From positions 1 through 64,000 of the forward strand of contig NZ_JAKLLH010000019.1 of assembly GCF_023150235.1 (NCBI RefSeq): a DNA stretch of 64,000 nt. The letters run 5' to 3'. Under the pieces are notes generated by a model, which saw only the letters and a list, made by a program, of their open reading frames with translations, was not told the DNA's origin and ran no database searches. This DNA is from Azonexus sp. Its GTDB lineage: Bacteria; Pseudomonadota; Gammaproteobacteria; Burkholderiales; Rhodocyclaceae. The translations under genes and the position numbers were made by a program. Below are positions 52,397-63,046 of the stretch, in pieces (the stretch's first letter is position 1; every line of letters begins with the position of its first letter).

Positions 52397-54022
52397 TCAG
52401 CGGCCGAAATATTCGCCGAGCGCGCCGGCCAGTTCGGCGAGCGGCGTCGCCCAGTCGCCGGGGCTAGGTTGGCGGAACAAGCGCAGGCCGGGATACCAGG
52501 GGCTGTCGCTGCGCCCGTCGAGCCAGCGCCAGCAGGCGTCGAAGCGCGACAGCACCCAGGTTGGCTTGCCCAGCGCTGCCGATAAATGCGCCATTGCGGT
52601 GTCGACCGTGATCACCAGGTCGAGCTGCGCCACCAGCGCCGCAGTGTCGGCAAAATCCTGCCATTCGTCACTGTAGTCGAGCAATTGCGGCCAGGCTGCA
52701 GCCTGGGCGGCGGCGCTGCCTTTTTGCAGGCTGAACCAGGCGTATTCCGGCGCCTTGGCAAACAAGGGCGCCAGTTGTGCCAGCGGCAGGCTGCGCCGGG
52801 CATCGATGCGCTGGCTTTCCGGGTCGTGCGGGCGCGGGTCGCCGGACCAGACCAGGCCGATGCGCGGACACGGTTTTGCCTGTCCGCCTGTGCTCGGCAG
52901 GTCGGCAAGGCGCTGCCGCCAGGCGGCAAGATTTTCTGCCGGCGCCGCCAGGTAAGGCAGGGCGCCGGGCAGGTCGGTAAGTTGCAGGCCGAGGCGGGCG
53001 GGCAGGCTGAGCAGGGGGAGCACGTAATCGGCGGCCGGCGGCGGCTCGGTCTGAGCGACTACCGCATCGAGCCAGGGCAGCGGCTGCAGCAGGCGCAGCA
53101 GCGCCGGTTGCGCCATCAGTTTGACGCAGGCGCCGGCGGCCTTGACCTGGCGGGCGAGGCGGACGAACTGCAGGGTATCGCCGTGGCCCTGTTCGGCCAC
53201 CAGCAACAAGGTTTTGCCGGCCAGCGGCTGCCTGGCCTCGCCCTGCCACAGCGGCAGCCCGAAATCCGGGTAGTGGCCGCGCATCTGCGGCAGCCGGGTG
53301 CGCCATTCGTACTCACGCCAGCCAAGGTCGAAGTTGCCCTGGGCCAGCGCCGCCAGGCCGAGGTTCCAGTGCGCGGCGGCGTTGTCGGGGTCGTTCTCGA
53401 TGGCGTGCCGGTAGCAGGTGACGGCGGCGGCGAAGGCCCGTTGATCCTGGGCCAGCGTGCCCAGCGCCTGCCAGGCGCCGGCGTGCGTCGGCTGGAGGCG
53501 CAGCGCGCTTTCGGCGCAGAGCTGGGCGTCTTCAGTGGCGCCCAGCGTGCGCAGATAAGTCGACAGGTTGGCGAAGACGTCGGGGTCGTCCGGGTGCGCT
53601 TCCAGCGCCGCGTGCGCCAGGCGCAGCGCGCTTTCGCTGTCGCCCAGCGCGAACTCGACCAGCGACAGGTTGACCCGGGCCGCATGCAGGTCGGGCGCCA
53701 GTTCGAGGGCGCGGGTGAGGGCGCTGCGGGCGTCCGGCAACTGGTTGAGCTGGCGCAGACTGCTGCCGAGGTTGTACCAGGCCAGCGCAAAATCCGGCGC
53801 CCCGGCGACTGCTGTCTTGAAGTATTCGCAGGCGCCGGCCCAGTCGCCGCGTTGGGCGCAGTAGGTGCCGAGGTTGTAATGCACCGCCGGATTGCCTTCG
53901 CCGCTGGCCAGTGCGGCGCGGTAGTGGTCTTCGGCAGTGCTGTGGTCGCCCTGGCTGCGGGCAGACTCGGCGGCGGCGAGGTGGTCGGGCCGGGGGCTGG
54001 GCGGTGAGGGCGGGGTAGTCAT
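52397..54022 (-). CDS. TPR-glycosyltransferase, FlmG-like (copy 1)
   Basis: 541 residues from ATG 54022. About six N-terminal TPRs (PAVHYNLGTYCAQRGDWAGA, ALAWYNLGSSLRQLNQLPDA, DVFANLSTYLRTLGATEDAQ, AAAHWNLGLAALAQGNFDLG), then a GT domain: LLLVAEQGHGDTLQFVRLAR, PCPRIGLVWSGDPRPHDPES, DARRSLPLAQLAPLF and VITVDTAMAHLSAALGKPTW. This TPR-plus-GT design is that of FlmG, which attaches pseudaminic acid to flagellin in Caulobacter. Located beside a flagellin gene and pse genes. Confidence 0.8.
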   Translation of the reverse strand: MTTPPSPPSPRPDHLAAAESARSQGDHSTAEDHYRAALASGEGNPAVHYNLGTYCAQRGDWAGACEYFKTAVAGAPDFALAWYNLGSSLRQLNQLPDARSALTRALELAPDLHAARVNLSLVEFALGDSESALRLAHAALEAHPDDPDVFANLSTYLRTLGATEDAQLCAESALRLQPTHAGAWQALGTLAQDQRAFAAAVTCYRHAIENDPDNAAAHWNLGLAALAQGNFDLGWREYEWRTRLPQMRGHYPDFGLPLWQGEARQPLAGKTLLLVAEQGHGDTLQFVRLARQVKAAGACVKLMAQPALLRLLQPLPWLDAVVAQTEPPPAADYVLPLLSLPARLGLQLTDLPGALPYLAAPAENLAAWRQRLADLPSTGGQAKPCPRIGLVWSGDPRPHDPESQRIDARRSLPLAQLAPLFAKAPEYAWFSLQKGSAAAQAAAWPQLLDYSDEWQDFADTAALVAQLDLVITVDTAMAHLSAALGKPTWVLSRFDACWRWLDGRSDSPWYPGLRLFRQPSPGDWATPLAELAGALGEYFGR

Positions 54023-55869
54023 GATGCTCCTTGCGGGGTTCCGGCGGTGGGGTCTAGATAGTCTTGCCGCCAGCGTTCGAGTTCGTCGCTGACCTGGGCC
54101 AGTACGGGGGCCCATTCGCCGCTCTGGGCTTGGTGGAAAAGCCGCATCTGCGGATACCAGGGGCTGTCGCTGCGCTGGTCCAGCCACCGCCAGCAGGCGT
54201 CGAAGCGCGACAGGATCCAGGTTGGCCGGGCGAGGGCGCCGGCCAGGTGGGCGACGGCGGTGTCGACGCTGATGATCAGGTCGAGTTGTTCGACCAATGC
54301 GGCGGTACGGGCGAAGTCGGTGAACTCGTCGCTCCAGTCGGCGAGTCCGCCAGCGGCCGGCAACTGCGCGCAGGCGCTGCCTTTTTGCAGGCTAACGAAG
54401 GCGATCTGCGGATGCGCCGCGAGCAGCGGCTGGAGTTGCGAAAAGTGCAGGCTGCGCCGGGCGTCGATGCGGTTCGATGCCGGGTCGCCGGGGCGCGGGT
54501 CGCCGGCCCAGACCAGACCGACCCGTGGCCGGGGCAGCGCGGCCAGGCGTTTTTGCCAGAATTCACGGTCGACCGTGGAAATAGTCAAAAACGGCGGTTG
54601 GGCGGCCAGTTGCGGCAGCTTTTCCGGGGTCAGCCCAAGCACGGCGGGCAGCGACAGCAGTGGCAGCACCCAGTCGGCCTGCGGCGTGTCCGGGCCGTGT
54701 AGCGGCAGCACCGCGTCGAGCCAGGGCAGCGGCGCCAGCAGCCGGACCAGTGCCGGCTGGGCGAGCAGGACCACCCGCCCGACCCGCCCCTGCAGGTGGC
54801 GGGCGAGGCGGATGAATTGCAGGGTGTCGCCGTGGCCCTGTTCGGCAACCAGCAGCAAGGTTTGCCCCGGTGCCGGCCGGCCATCCCAGCGCGGCCGCCC
54901 GAAATCGGGGTAAACGCCGGCGACGCCTTCCTGGCGGGTGCGCCATTCGTATTCGGCAAAACCCTCGCGCCAGTCACCCAGCGTCAGGCGGGCGAGGCCG
55001 AGGTTGAAATGCGCCGCCGGATGGTTCCGGTCTACGGCCAAGGCCTGGCGGAAGCAGAATTCGGCGTCGGCCAGCTGGCGCAGGTCGAGCAGCACGGTGC
55101 CGCAGGTGTTCCAGGCGGTGGCCGAGTGGCGGTCGGCTTGCAGCGCCTGTTCGCTGGCGGCAAGCGCCTGCGGTAGCTGCTGCAGATCGCGCAGCAGCGC
55201 GGCGCGGTTGCGCAGCGATTCGGGGTCGCCGGGGCGTAGTGCCAGGGCTTGTTCGACTAATGCCAGCGCATCGCTGCAAGCGCCGCTGCGGCGCAGCAGG
55301 GCGGCTTTCAGATTGAGGGCGGCGGCGGTCGGCGCCTGTTGCAGGGTGTGCTCGATGGCTTGTCGCGCCGGGGCATTCCGGCCGCCACGGTAGAGCAGGG
55401 CGGCGAGGTTGTGGGCGACCGGTGCCGGACAGTGCTGCAGTTCGGCGCGGCCTGCCTCGTCGAGCGCGGCCTGCGCCTGCCCCAGGGCGAGCAGCAATTC
55501 GGCGGCGCGCAATGCCAGCTCCGGCTGGCCCGGCTGGCAGCGCAGACCGGCGCGCAGCAGGGCAAGGGCCTCGCCGTTGCGTCTCTCGCTGGCGAGCAGA
55601 TTGGCCACATTGAGGAAATAATCCGCCGGTGCGCCGTCCTGGCAGGAGGCTTGCAGCAGCGGCCAGGCGGCTTCGCTTTGTCCGTCGGTAAAGAGCGCCA
55701 GTCCGAGATGGTGACGTGCGACGGCGTTTTCCGGCTCTTCGGCCAGTATCCGACGGTAGCCGGCAGTGGCGGCAGCCAGGTGGCCGGCACGATGATCGGC
55801 GAGTGCGCGGGCGAGGCGGTCGCTGCTCGCTGAGTCGCTGGACGGCGGTGAGTCGCTGGGCGGGGGCAT
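54019..55869 (-). CDS. TPR-glycosyltransferase, FlmG-like (copy 2)
   Basis: 616 residues, paralogous to the gene downstream: TPRs (NAVARHHLGLALFTDGQSEA, HSATAWNTCGTVLLDLRQLA, AAHFNLGLARLTLGDWREGF) and the same GT domain (LLLVAEQGHGDTLQFIRLAR, RVGLVWAGDPRPGDPASNRI, IISVDTAVAHLAGALARPTW). ISTVDREF between them is encoded by a palindromic repeat. It starts the operon, divergent from the flagellin. ATGA overlap with copy 1. Confidence 0.8.
   Translation of the reverse strand: MPPPSDSPPSSDSASSDRLARALADHRAGHLAAATAGYRRILAEEPENAVARHHLGLALFTDGQSEAAWPLLQASCQDGAPADYFLNVANLLASERRNGEALALLRAGLRCQPGQPELALRAAELLLALGQAQAALDEAGRAELQHCPAPVAHNLAALLYRGGRNAPARQAIEHTLQQAPTAAALNLKAALLRRSGACSDALALVEQALALRPGDPESLRNRAALLRDLQQLPQALAASEQALQADRHSATAWNTCGTVLLDLRQLADAEFCFRQALAVDRNHPAAHFNLGLARLTLGDWREGFAEYEWRTRQEGVAGVYPDFGRPRWDGRPAPGQTLLLVAEQGHGDTLQFIRLARHLQGRVGRVVLLAQPALVRLLAPLPWLDAVLPLHGPDTPQADWVLPLLSLPAVLGLTPEKLPQLAAQPPFLTISTVDREFWQKRLAALPRPRVGLVWAGDPRPGDPASNRIDARRSLHFSQLQPLLAAHPQIAFVSLQKGSACAQLPAAGGLADWSDEFTDFARTAALVEQLDLIISVDTAVAHLAGALARPTWILSRFDACWRWLDQRSDSPWYPQMRLFHQAQSGEWAPVLAQVSDELERWRQDYLDPTAGTPQGAS
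54565..54576. repeat. ACGGTCGACCGT palindrome inside FlmG-like copy 2
   Basis: Exact 12-mer with TTC before it and GGAAATAG after, framed by TTTTTGCC and GTCAAAAACGG. In frame on the minus strand it encodes STVDR. The paralogue at 52397-54022 has no repeat at the matching place. Confidence 0.95.
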
Positions 55870-55898
55870 GGTGGATCAGAGGAAAACAGGCGTTTTTT

Positions 55899-55910
55899 AC
55901 GGTCGACCGT
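55899..55910. repeat. ACGGTCGACCGT palindrome in the FlmG/flagellin intergenic region
   Basis: Exact 12-mer between AGGCGTTTTTT and AGAAGAAGGGCATTTTTGCC, about 30 bases upstream of the FlmG-like copy 2 start. Confidence 0.95.
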
Positions 55911-56069
55911 AGAAGAAGGGCATTTTTGCCGCGATCCGCATTTTACGGCAAGCCATCCGCCGGGCGGCAGGCGGTTTCCGGGGCCAAGGGGGGTGTCCCC
56001 GTTTCTCCTTGTTTCTTTCCGGTGCCGGAGTGATGCGGCAAGCACTTCATCTCCCTTCCGGCAGCGGCC

Positions 56070-56096
56070 TAAAGATCTTTAGCCGCCAGTCGTTAT
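56070..56096 (+). promoter_or_regulatory. Sigma-28 (FliA) type flagellin promoter
   Basis: TAAAGATC, 11 bases, GTCGTTAT compares with the FliA consensus TAAAGTTT-N11-GCCGATAA. Six of eight and five of eight bases match. It lies 24 bases before the start codon, and a GAGG ribosome site is at 56112-56115. Confidence 0.7.
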
Positions 56097-56120
56097 TACT
56101 TTTGTTATATCGAGGCCCGC

Positions 56121-57812
56121 ATGCAGATACTGACCAATACCCTGAGTCTCAACGTCCAGCAGTCCCTGCGCAGGAACGAGCTGTCCTTGCAGCGTTCATT
56201 GCAACGGGTGGCTTCGGGGGTGCGGATCACGGCGGCGCAGGACGATCCGGCGCGTCTGGCCATCGGCGACCGGATGGGGGCGCAGATTCGTGGCGGCGAT
56301 CAGGCCCGGCGCAATGTGAACGATGCCGTTTCCGTAATGCAGGTGGCGGAGGGCGGTTTGAACGAGGTTTCGCGCATGCTGCAGCGCATGCGCGAACTGG
56401 CGGTACAGGCTGCCAACGGCACGTTGTCTACGGGCGACCGGCAGTCGCTGCAAAAAGAAGCGGGGCAATTGCTGGCTGGGATAGAGCAGATTTCCAGCAC
56501 CGCCGAATTCAACGGCGAAAAGGTGTTCGAGCAAGGGCGCTCGGGGATAGGCGGCGATCCCAACCGGCTTGCCGTCCTTGACGGTTTGCGCCTGGGCTGG
56601 CTGGAAGAGGCGGAAAACCGGGTTGCCGAGTATTACGGCATCAAGGCCGACGGCGCGCTGGCCATGAAGGTCAATCTCGAAACCACCGACGGCGCGGGCG
56701 GCGCCCTGGCCTCGGTCAGCACCACGGCAGTCGGTGGAAATGGCCAGTGGCAGGACATCACGCTCAATATCGACATGGCCGATTTCACCCCGGCTAATTT
56801 GCCCGACGGCGGCAATGCGCCGGTGTACAACGACCGCATCATTGCGCATGAGATGGTGCATGCGGTGATGTCGCGCTCGATGGATTTTGCTGCCTTGCCC
56901 AGTTGGTTCAAGGAAGGCATGGCCGAATTGATCCACGGCGCCGACGAACGGGTTGCCGGCGATTACAACGGGGGAGCCGGCTGGGCGGCGATGAGTGCCG
57001 CCTTCACCGCCGACAATGTCAGCGCCAGTGCCGGCTACTCGGCGGGTTACGCGGCGGTGCGCTACATGCACCAGAAAATCAAGGAAGCCGGCGGCTCGGG
57101 GATCAAGGAGGTGATGCGCTACCTCAACGAGAACCAGGGCGCGACGCTGGATCAGGCGCTGACCAACGCCAGCAGCGGTGCCTTTGCCGATCTTGCCGCC
57201 TTCAAGACCAGTTTCACCACCAACGGCAATGCCTTTGTCGCGAGTTTCGATTTCGGCAACGGCGATACGGGAGCCATTGGTGGCCTTGATGTCGATGGCG
57301 GCAGCGCCTTGTCGGCGAAGGATGTCCTCCTCGGCAACGGCACGCGCAGCGGCGAGAATGCGCTTGAGGGCTTCAAGCTGGATATTCCCGACTACATCAG
57401 GAGTTCCGGACAGCGCTTCATCGATCTGCAGATCGGCGCCAACGACGTCGACCGCCTGCGTGTCGGTCTGGCCGGTGTCAATACCGATGCCTTGGCGATT
57501 TCCACGGTCGACCTGATCAGCGGGGCAAAATTCGCCCTGGCCCGCATCGACGAGGCCATCGACGCGGTGGCCAATGCGCGCGGACGGATCGGCGCGATAA
57601 TGACGCGACTGGATTTTGCCTCGCGGGCGCTGGAAACCCGGCGCGACAACCTGAGCATGGCCAGGCAGCGCATGAATGACAGCGATTACGCCGAAGAAAT
57701 GACGGCACTGACACGCGACCAGATATTGCGCCAGTCGGCGGGCAACATGTTGAAAGTGGCCAACAGCTCGCACGAGAGCGTACTCAGCCTGCTGCGCTTC
57801 GCCAGCGGCTGA
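56121..57812 (+). CDS. Flagellin with internal zinc-metallopeptidase domain (flagellinolysin type)
   Basis: 563 residues. Residues 1-135 are the flagellin N-terminal D0/D1 domain (LTNTLSLNVQQSLRRNELSL, MRELAVQAANGTLSTGDRQS, ISSTAEFNGEKVFEQG) and about 430-563 the C-terminal D1/D0 domain (FIDLQIGANDVDRLRVGLAG, LDFASRALETRRDNLSMARQ, SAGNMLKVANSSHESVLSLL). The variable region holds a protease: HEMVH zinc motif at 243-247 (IIAHEMVHAVMSRSM) and WFKEGMAELIHGAD, where E265 or E269 could be the third ligand. Known family: flagellinolysin, first shown active in Clostridium haemolyticum. The filament would be proteolytic along its length. Divergent FlmG-like genes suggest it is glycosylated. Confidence 0.92.
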   Translation: MQILTNTLSLNVQQSLRRNELSLQRSLQRVASGVRITAAQDDPARLAIGDRMGAQIRGGDQARRNVNDAVSVMQVAEGGLNEVSRMLQRMRELAVQAANGTLSTGDRQSLQKEAGQLLAGIEQISSTAEFNGEKVFEQGRSGIGGDPNRLAVLDGLRLGWLEEAENRVAEYYGIKADGALAMKVNLETTDGAGGALASVSTTAVGGNGQWQDITLNIDMADFTPANLPDGGNAPVYNDRIIAHEMVHAVMSRSMDFAALPSWFKEGMAELIHGADERVAGDYNGGAGWAAMSAAFTADNVSASAGYSAGYAAVRYMHQKIKEAGGSGIKEVMRYLNENQGATLDQALTNASSGAFADLAAFKTSFTTNGNAFVASFDFGNGDTGAIGGLDVDGGSALSAKDVLLGNGTRSGENALEGFKLDIPDYIRSSGQRFIDLQIGANDVDRLRVGLAGVNTDALAISTVDLISGAKFALARIDEAIDAVANARGRIGAIMTRLDFASRALETRRDNLSMARQRMNDSDYAEEMTALTRDQILRQSAGNMLKVANSSHESVLSLLRFASG

Positions 57813-58016
57813 GGTCGTGGCTGAGGTCGTGGCTGAGGCGGCGCGGCCGATGTGCATTTTTCCGGATCGTCTGCCCGGGGCTGCTAAAATCCCGCCTCCG
57901 TCCAGCCCTCGCCGTTTGGCGTGGGCCGCTTCCGCTGTGCCTGGCGCTTGCGTCGTCCCGCAGCCTTGCCGACTTTTCGCCGCTTCCAGCGACTTCCGCC
58001 CGGAGTCTTTTCCGCC

Positions 58017-60020
<2,004 letters not shown>

Positions 60021-60024
60021 ACGC

Positions 60025-60054
60025 CCGCCGGCGGCAGCTTTTGCCGCCCGGCGG
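60025..60054. terminator. Bidirectional hairpin between uup and the HDOD gene
   Basis: CCGCCGGCGGCA pairs with TGCCGCCCGGCGG, one bulged C, loop GCTT. It lies in the convergent gap and can serve both genes; there are short T-runs only. Confidence 0.55.
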
Positions 60055-60081
60055 CTGCCGGCAACGTGGCCGGGCGAAGTT

Positions 60082-60945
60082 TTACGGCTGCGGGTCGGCG
60101 TCGTCCTGATCGGCGAACTGCACCGGGACGTCGATGCCGAGGCGGCGGCACACCGTCGCCGGGCTGACGTTGAGCAGCCGGCCGATATCGATGTAGTCGT
60201 CGGGCAGCGCCGGATCGTTCCAGCCATGCGCCGAATGGCGCGCCAGCCGGACCGCCAGGGTAACGTTGCGGACCCGCACCTGTTCGGCGTGGTCGTCGTC
60301 GATCAGCGTCTTGAGTAGTTCGGGCAGGTGCCAGACGCCGCACAGCGCAAGCTGGATGTCGAGGAAGGTGAATTCGAGCACGCGTTTTTGCGCATCGACG
60401 CTGCGCAGCGTCGGTTCGAGCGCCTGCAACTGGTGGATCATCAGCCCCAGCCGCGGCGCGAAACACCACACCAGGATCTCCGCCAGATCGTGCAGCAGCG
60501 CCGCGATCCGCACGTCTTCCATGTTGATGTCCTGGCGGCGGATCGCCCAGTCCTGCGCGTAGTCGGCGGCCCGCTGGGCGCGGCGGATCACCTGCAGGAC
60601 GCCGAGCAGCGCGTGCGGGTCCTGGTCGTGCAACTGTTCCTCGATCGTCGGCAGGTTCTCGAAACGGTGGAAGAAGGGCTCGATCCCGGCCATCAGAATG
60701 GCGCTGCCGATGGTCGTGATGTCGTGCTGCAGGAAGCGCCCGCGCATCGGCTGGATGTAGGCGAGCACGCGCACGGTCATGATCGGATCCTGCAGGATCA
60801 CCCGCGCCAGCTCGCGGACATCGACCGCGTCGAGATTCTCGCGCATTTCTTCGAGCCGGCGTTTGGTCACGCGTAATACCGGCAGGCTGTTGTTCGAGAA
60901 CAGCAGGATCCAGTCTTCGAGTGCGGGCAGCGGATGGTCGAGCAT
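60082..60945 (-). CDS. HDOD-domain signalling protein
   Basis: 287 residues from ATG 60945. HDOD core: LARVILQDPIMTVRVLAYIQ, HDITTIGSAILMAGIEPFFH, DVRIAALLHDLAEILVWCFA. HDOD proteins lack a proven enzymatic site and act in regulation of motility, taxis or stress. The C-terminal extension (NVSPATVCRRLGI) resembles a helix-turn-helix-like segment. It has no operon partner. A different, longer start at 61536 is unlikely. Confidence 0.82.
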   Translation of the reverse strand: MLDHPLPALEDWILLFSNNSLPVLRVTKRRLEEMRENLDAVDVRELARVILQDPIMTVRVLAYIQPMRGRFLQHDITTIGSAILMAGIEPFFHRFENLPTIEEQLHDQDPHALLGVLQVIRRAQRAADYAQDWAIRRQDINMEDVRIAALLHDLAEILVWCFAPRLGLMIHQLQALEPTLRSVDAQKRVLEFTFLDIQLALCGVWHLPELLKTLIDDDHAEQVRVRNVTLAVRLARHSAHGWNDPALPDDYIDIGRLLNVSPATVCRRLGIDVPVQFADQDDADPQP

Positions 60946-61113
60946 GGTCGGGTCTTTCGCAACAAAGGCAGCTGGCAGCGGATAGCAGTGGGCCAGCCGT
61001 GGCGGGCAAGCGGAAACAGTGGCAACGGCGCAGGTCAATGCAAACTCCGTACCATGCGATAATCGCCGCCTTCCCAGCTTCTTTCGTCCTTCCTCATTAC
61101 TGCAGGTGACAGC

Positions 61114-61755
61114 ATGCGCCATCTCATCGTTCCGGTGACTCCCTTCGAGCAGAATTGCACCATTTTCTGGTGCGAGCAGACCCGCCAGGCGGCGGTCATC
61201 GATCCCGGCGGCGATATCGACCGCATCCTGCAGGCCCTGAAAAGGGAAAACCTGGCGCTGGCCATGATCCTGGTCACGCACGGGCATATCGATCATGCCG
61301 GCGGCGTGCATGCCCTGGCCGAGCGGACCGGCGTGCCGGTTGCCGGGCCGCACGAGGATGACCGCTTCTGGATCGACGGCATGCCGCAGCAGAGCCGGAC
61401 CTTCGGTTTTCCCGAAGCCCCGGCCTTCATACCGGGGCGCTGGTTGGTCGATGGCGACAAGCTGCGGTTCGGCGAGATCGAACTCGATGTCCTGCATTGC
61501 CCTGGCCACACCCCCGGCCACGTCGTCTTTTTCCACGCCCCGAGCCGCCTTGCCCAGGTCGGCGACGTGCTATTCCAGGGCTCGATCGGCCGTACCGATT
61601 TCCCGCGCGGCGATCACGACACTCTGATCCGTTCGATCAAGGAAAAGCTCTTTCCGCTTGGCGACGATGTCGAATTCATTCCCGGCCACGGCCCCTTGTC
61701 CACCTTCGGCGAGGAGCGCCGTTACAACCCCTTTCTTTCCGGCCGCTTCGGTTAA
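61114..61755 (+). CDS. MBL-fold hydrolase, YcbL/glyoxalase-II-like
   Basis: 213 residues. Metal motifs: [16 protein letters not shown] (HxHxDH), [33 protein letters not shown], and [14 protein letters not shown]. It matches the short YcbL group of glyoxalase II-like proteins lacking the C-terminal helical domain, which hydrolyse S-lactoylglutathione slowly or have other thioester substrates. Single gene; starts after CAGGTGACAGC. Confidence 0.9.
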   Translation: MRHLIVPVTPFEQNCTIFWCEQTRQAAVIDPGGDIDRILQALKRENLALAMILVTHGHIDHAGGVHALAERTGVPVAGPHEDDRFWIDGMPQQSRTFGFPEAPAFIPGRWLVDGDKLRFGEIELDVLHCPGHTPGHVVFFHAPSRLAQVGDVLFQGSIGRTDFPRGDHDTLIRSIKEKLFPLGDDVEFIPGHGPLSTFGEERRYNPFLSGRFG

Positions 61756-61811
61756 CTGCAAACGACCTGACCGTCATCTGCTTTTCACTTTGCTTCAACA
61801 GATTGTATCGA

Positions 61812-61825
61812 CTGATCCAGATCAA
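61812..61825 (+). promoter_or_regulatory. FNR/CRP-type site upstream of the hydrogenase operon
   Basis: CTGAT-CCAG-ATCAA, compared with the FNR consensus TTGAT-N4-ATCAA, has 9 of 10 matching bases. It is 102 bases before the hyaA start. Oxygen-responsive control of the uptake hydrogenase is plausible. Confidence 0.55.
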
Positions 61826-61927
61826 TTAATCCATTACTCCTTCATGATAAAAACCCCGTGCGGGGTAAATAATTGCCCGGGACGATCACGATTCCGGGAA
61901 AAACACTATAAAAATGAAGGATGTGGA

Positions 61928-63046
61928 ATGAAGGAAAAGCCGACGTTCTACGACGTGCTGATGCAACGGGGCGTCAGCCGACGGGATTTTTTGGGATTTT
62001 GCGCGTTGACCGCGACTCATCTCGGTCTCGACGCCAGCGGCGCCGCCAGCGTCGCCCATGCACTCGAAACCAAGCCGCGAATACCGGTCCTCTGGCTGCA
62101 TGGCCTGGAGTGCACCTGCTGCTCCGAGAGCTTTTTGCGTTCCGGGCATCCCCTGGCCTCCGATATCGTCATGAGCATGATTTCGCTCGACTACGACGAT
62201 ACGATCATGGCTGCCGCGGGCGACCAGGCGGAGGAAATCCTCCAGGACATCATCCGGGATTATCGCGGCGCCTACCTGCTGGCGGTGGAGGGCAACGTGC
62301 CGCTGGCCAACGACGGCATGAGCTGCATCGTCGGCGGGCGCCCCTTTCGCAAGAAATTCGAGGAAACCGCGCGGCACGCCAAGGCGATCATTTCCTGGGG
62401 AACCTGCGCCACTTCCGGTTGTGTCCAGGCGGCCAAGCCCAATCCCACGCGCGCCACGCCCATTCACCGGCTGGTTGACCGCGTGCCGGTCATCAATGTC
62501 CCCGGTTGTCCGCCGATTGCCGAAGTCATGACCGGTGTCATCAGTTACATCCTGATGTACGACCGCCTGCCCGAACTCGACAAACAATTGCGGCCCAAGC
62601 TTTTCTATTCGCAACGGGTACATGACAAATGTTATCGCCGGGCGCATTTCGACGCCGGGCAGTTCGTCGAACGCTGGGACGACGAAGGTGCGCGCCAGGG
62701 ATGGTGCCTGTACAAGATGGGCTGTCGCGGGCCGACCACCTACAACGCTTGCGCCACCATTGGCTGGAACGAGAACACCAGTTGGCCGGTCCGCTCCGGG
62801 CATGGCTGCATCGGTTGCTCCGAAGACGGTTTCTGGGACCGGGGGCCGTTCTACGAGCGCCTCCCCGACATGCAGCAATGGGGGATCGAGGCCAACGCCG
62901 ACAAGGTGGCCGCCGTCGGTGCCGCCGCTCTCGGCGGCGCGGTAGCCGCGCAGTTGGGCGGCTCGCTGCTCAAGCGCATGGTCAAGGGAAAACGTGGCGA
63001 CGAAACACCGTCGGCCGACGATGACAAGAAGGGGACGCAGTCATGA
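61928..63046 (+). CDS. hyaA: [NiFe] hydrogenase small subunit, oxygen-tolerant type (HyaA/HoxK)
   Basis: 372 residues. N-terminal Tat signal with [12 protein letters not shown] (residues 18-29). Carries electrons from the active site through three iron-sulfur clusters. The proximal cluster has the six-cysteine arrangement: LECTCCSES (C62, C64, C65), [11 protein letters not shown] (C133), [11 protein letters not shown] (C160, C165) and VPGCPPI (C194). The supernumerary C64 and C133 correspond to Cys19 and Cys120 of E. coli Hyd-1 and predict oxygen tolerance. The C-terminal helix ([18 protein letters not shown]) anchors it to the membrane. ATGA overlap with hyaB. Confidence 0.95.
   Translation: MKEKPTFYDVLMQRGVSRRDFLGFCALTATHLGLDASGAASVAHALETKPRIPVLWLHGLECTCCSESFLRSGHPLASDIVMSMISLDYDDTIMAAAGDQAEEILQDIIRDYRGAYLLAVEGNVPLANDGMSCIVGGRPFRKKFEETARHAKAIISWGTCATSGCVQAAKPNPTRATPIHRLVDRVPVINVPGCPPIAEVMTGVISYILMYDRLPELDKQLRPKLFYSQRVHDKCYRRAHFDAGQFVERWDDEGARQGWCLYKMGCRGPTTYNACATIGWNENTSWPVRSGHGCIGCSEDGFWDRGPFYERLPDMQQWGIEANADKVAAVGAAALGGAVAAQLGGSLLKRMVKGKRGDETPSADDDKKGTQS

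Noticed and set aside
61853-61866. ACCCC-GTGC-GGGGT hairpin as a terminator of the MBL gene
   Set aside because: There is no T-run on the plus strand; the A-run before it would only suit the minus strand, where no gene ends.
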